Below are positions 5,512 to 6,838 of a DNA stretch of 6,838 bases, piece by piece. Source of the stretch: Clostridia bacterium. Its GTDB lineage: Bacteria; Bacillota_A; Clostridia; Oscillospirales; CAG-272. A program made the translations under genes and the position numbers. Where the stretch lies: NCBI GenBank assembly GCA_017408625.1, contig JAFQUG010000047.1:1-6838 (forward strand). Reading direction: 5' to 3'. Numbering within the stretch: the first letter of the stretch is position 1; each line of letters begins with the position of its first letter. Under the pieces are notes generated by a model that saw only the letters and a list, made by a program, of their open reading frames with translations, did not search any database and was not told the DNA's origin.

Positions 5512-6838
5512 ATGAAAAATTCCACCAAAAAACGATTGATCAGCCTTCTTTGCCCCCTCTTGGGGCTTTGCCTGCTGATCGGCTGTACCCCCGCAGAGCA
5601 GCTTCCCGAAGAATCCACGCAGGAATTGACTGCTCCCGAGCAGACCACCGTCGAGGATAACACCGAGGGCGCAACCGAAAACACGACCGAGCAGACCACC
5701 GATGCTCCAACAGAGCCACCCGCGGAAGGCCCGGGTTGGGTACAGGATACCGGTAAGTTCAACGACGGTATCGTGGATTACGAAAAAGAGGAAGTGACCG
5801 AGATCATCGCTGCTTATCCCGACGATAAGATCGGACAGCTTATGAAGCCCGGTGACACAGGTGTACTCAATACATTCCATGCGGATTTTGAGGACAATGA
5901 TCCTATCTGCGGCGGCGGGGCTTCCTTCCGCCAGCCCGGTTCTCTGTCGGCCACCCTGCCCGGAAATGTTGATTGTCGCGACGGCATGCTTTATGTTCCC
6001 TTCGATGCAAACTCCGCAACTCTGACCGGCACAGATTGGAACACTTGGTCACCGAATGTTTCTTCTTCCGTGAAGGACTACAAGCAATCTCAGCTCTCGA
6101 TGGATTGGACCATTGTATCTGTAGGTGACGGCGCATGGCTGAACCCCATCTGGGGCTGTTATGTCAGCAACTACGCCGGTAAGATCCCCGATGGCCCCGG
6201 CGACGGTCTGTGGATCTCCTTTAATGCCGCCGGCAGCCGTATTCAGATCTATCACCCCGACGAGGCATGTTGGCCTGCTGCTTGGGCTTCGGTGCCTCTG
6301 GAGCAGGGGATGCTTTCAGGCAAGCACCACGTGGATATCGTCACATCGGGTGATTACTCCACCTACGTTTATGTGACCCCCGAGGGTACCGACACGGCAC
6401 GACTGGTCTGTACGATTCGATTTGCCGATGGCAAGATCCGCGTATTCAATGAGGCTAATGAAATGATCGACGAGGCTGCTTGCACCACGAATTCCTTGCA
6501 GGGCGCGCATTTCTCGTTGTTCCCCCATGGAGGAGGTGCTGCTATGCTCGATAATCTGGATCTGTATGCGGCCACCAAGGGAGAGACCTTGACTCACACC
6601 AACGTGACCGCAACTCCCACCGAAGGAAACCGTCTCGGTCTTGACATCACAAACAAAAACGACTTGGTTTCCATCTGCTATTCCGTCTGGTTCGATGCCA
6701 TTCTGGGTGTATCCGGCGGCAAGGTGGATAGCTTTTACAACGTAACCGAAGCCTTGGCAGGCAACCGGCAATGGGGCTCTTACGGCCAATTCCACTATTG
6801 GGCCAAGCCTGCAGAGGGCTATTACTCCAGCTCCAATA
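5512..6838 (+). CDS. Secreted lipoprotein with LamG/ConA-like domain and start of a GH71/GH99-like domain (partial)
   Basis: The frame is open for 442 codons and runs off the right edge. Residues 1-25 are a lipoprotein signal peptide: a KKR n-region, a hydrophobic core and the lipobox LIGC with the lipidated Cys25. Residues 26-75 are a Thr/Glu/Pro-rich acidic tether. Residues about 118-355 look like a laminin-G/concanavalin-like beta-sandwich. It opens with FHADFEDND and closes with AMLDNLDLYA, the end strand typical of such modules. The last part has SVWFDAILG (391-399) and FHYWAKPAEGYYSS (427-440). From memory this resembles the opening of GH71/GH99-like barrels, where a tryptophan-rich FHYW and GYY segment precedes the first helix. 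I infer a surface-anchored glycan-binding or glycan-cutting enzyme. It is the third operon gene. It uses GGT, GTA and TCT codons more often than fucI, judged by eye. No catalytic acid is visible in the part seen, so an enzymatic role is unproven. Confidence 0.78.
   Translation, partial: MKNSTKKRLISLLCPLLGLCLLIGCTPAEQLPEESTQELTAPEQTTVEDNTEGATENTTEQTTDAPTEPPAEGPGWVQDTGKFNDGIVDYEKEEVTEIIAAYPDDKIGQLMKPGDTGVLNTFHADFEDNDPICGGGASFRQPGSLSATLPGNVDCRDGMLYVPFDANSATLTGTDWNTWSPNVSSSVKDYKQSQLSMDWTIVSVGDGAWLNPIWGCYVSNYAGKIPDGPGDGLWISFNAAGSRIQIYHPDEACWPAAWASVPLEQGMLSGKHHVDIVTSGDYSTYVYVTPEGTDTARLVCTIRFADGKIRVFNEANEMIDEAACTTNSLQGAHFSLFPHGGGAAMLDNLDLYAATKGETLTHTNVTATPTEGNRLGLDITNKNDLVSICYSVWFDAILGVSGGKVDSFYNVTEALAGNRQWGSYGQFHYWAKPAEGYYSSSN

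Overview
The window looks like a chromosomal segment of a Clostridia-type Firmicute, probably a gut Oscillospiraceae- or Christensenellales-like lineage. This is an inference. It rests on strong AGGAGG-type ribosome binding sites, sigma-A-like promoters, a tRNA gene with encoded CCA, a Gram-positive-style lipoprotein, and a GreA-like protein of a subtype (from memory) common in Clostridia. Codons are rich in C/G at third positions, while the intergenic DNA is AT-rich.

Left part (1-1721). The left edge holds the first 13 codons of a leftward gene whose product starts almost identically to the rightward GreA-like protein at 372-872. The two start codons face away from each other. Between them lie two back-to-back promoters, a tRNA-Ala(GGC) gene (182-257) and its intrinsic terminator. 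The GreA-like gene is followed after 39 nt by an AraC-family regulator (912-1721). A long three-segment hairpin with a T-rich tail closes this unit.

Right part (1850-6838). A new transcript starts from an extended -10 promoter with a poor -35. It carries three tightly packed rightward genes with 16- and 22-nt gaps. They are L-fucose isomerase (fucI, 600 aa, catalytic residues intact), a 581-aa cytoplasmic GH-A/GH42-like glycoside hydrolase of uncertain specificity, and a secreted lipoprotein. The lipoprotein has an acidic Thr/Glu/Pro-rich tether, a LamG/ConA-like domain, and the beginning of what looks like a GH71/GH99-like barrel, cut by the window edge.

Working model (inference). This is a small glycan-utilisation locus. 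The surface lipoprotein would bind or cut a fucose- or D-arabinose-containing glycan. The cytoplasmic hydrolase would release the monosaccharide and FucI would isomerise it, with the neighbouring AraC protein as the likely sugar-responsive activator. No classical GH29/GH95 fucosidase, fuculokinase, aldolase or transporter lies in the window. The specificity of the two hydrolase-like proteins is therefore the main open question.
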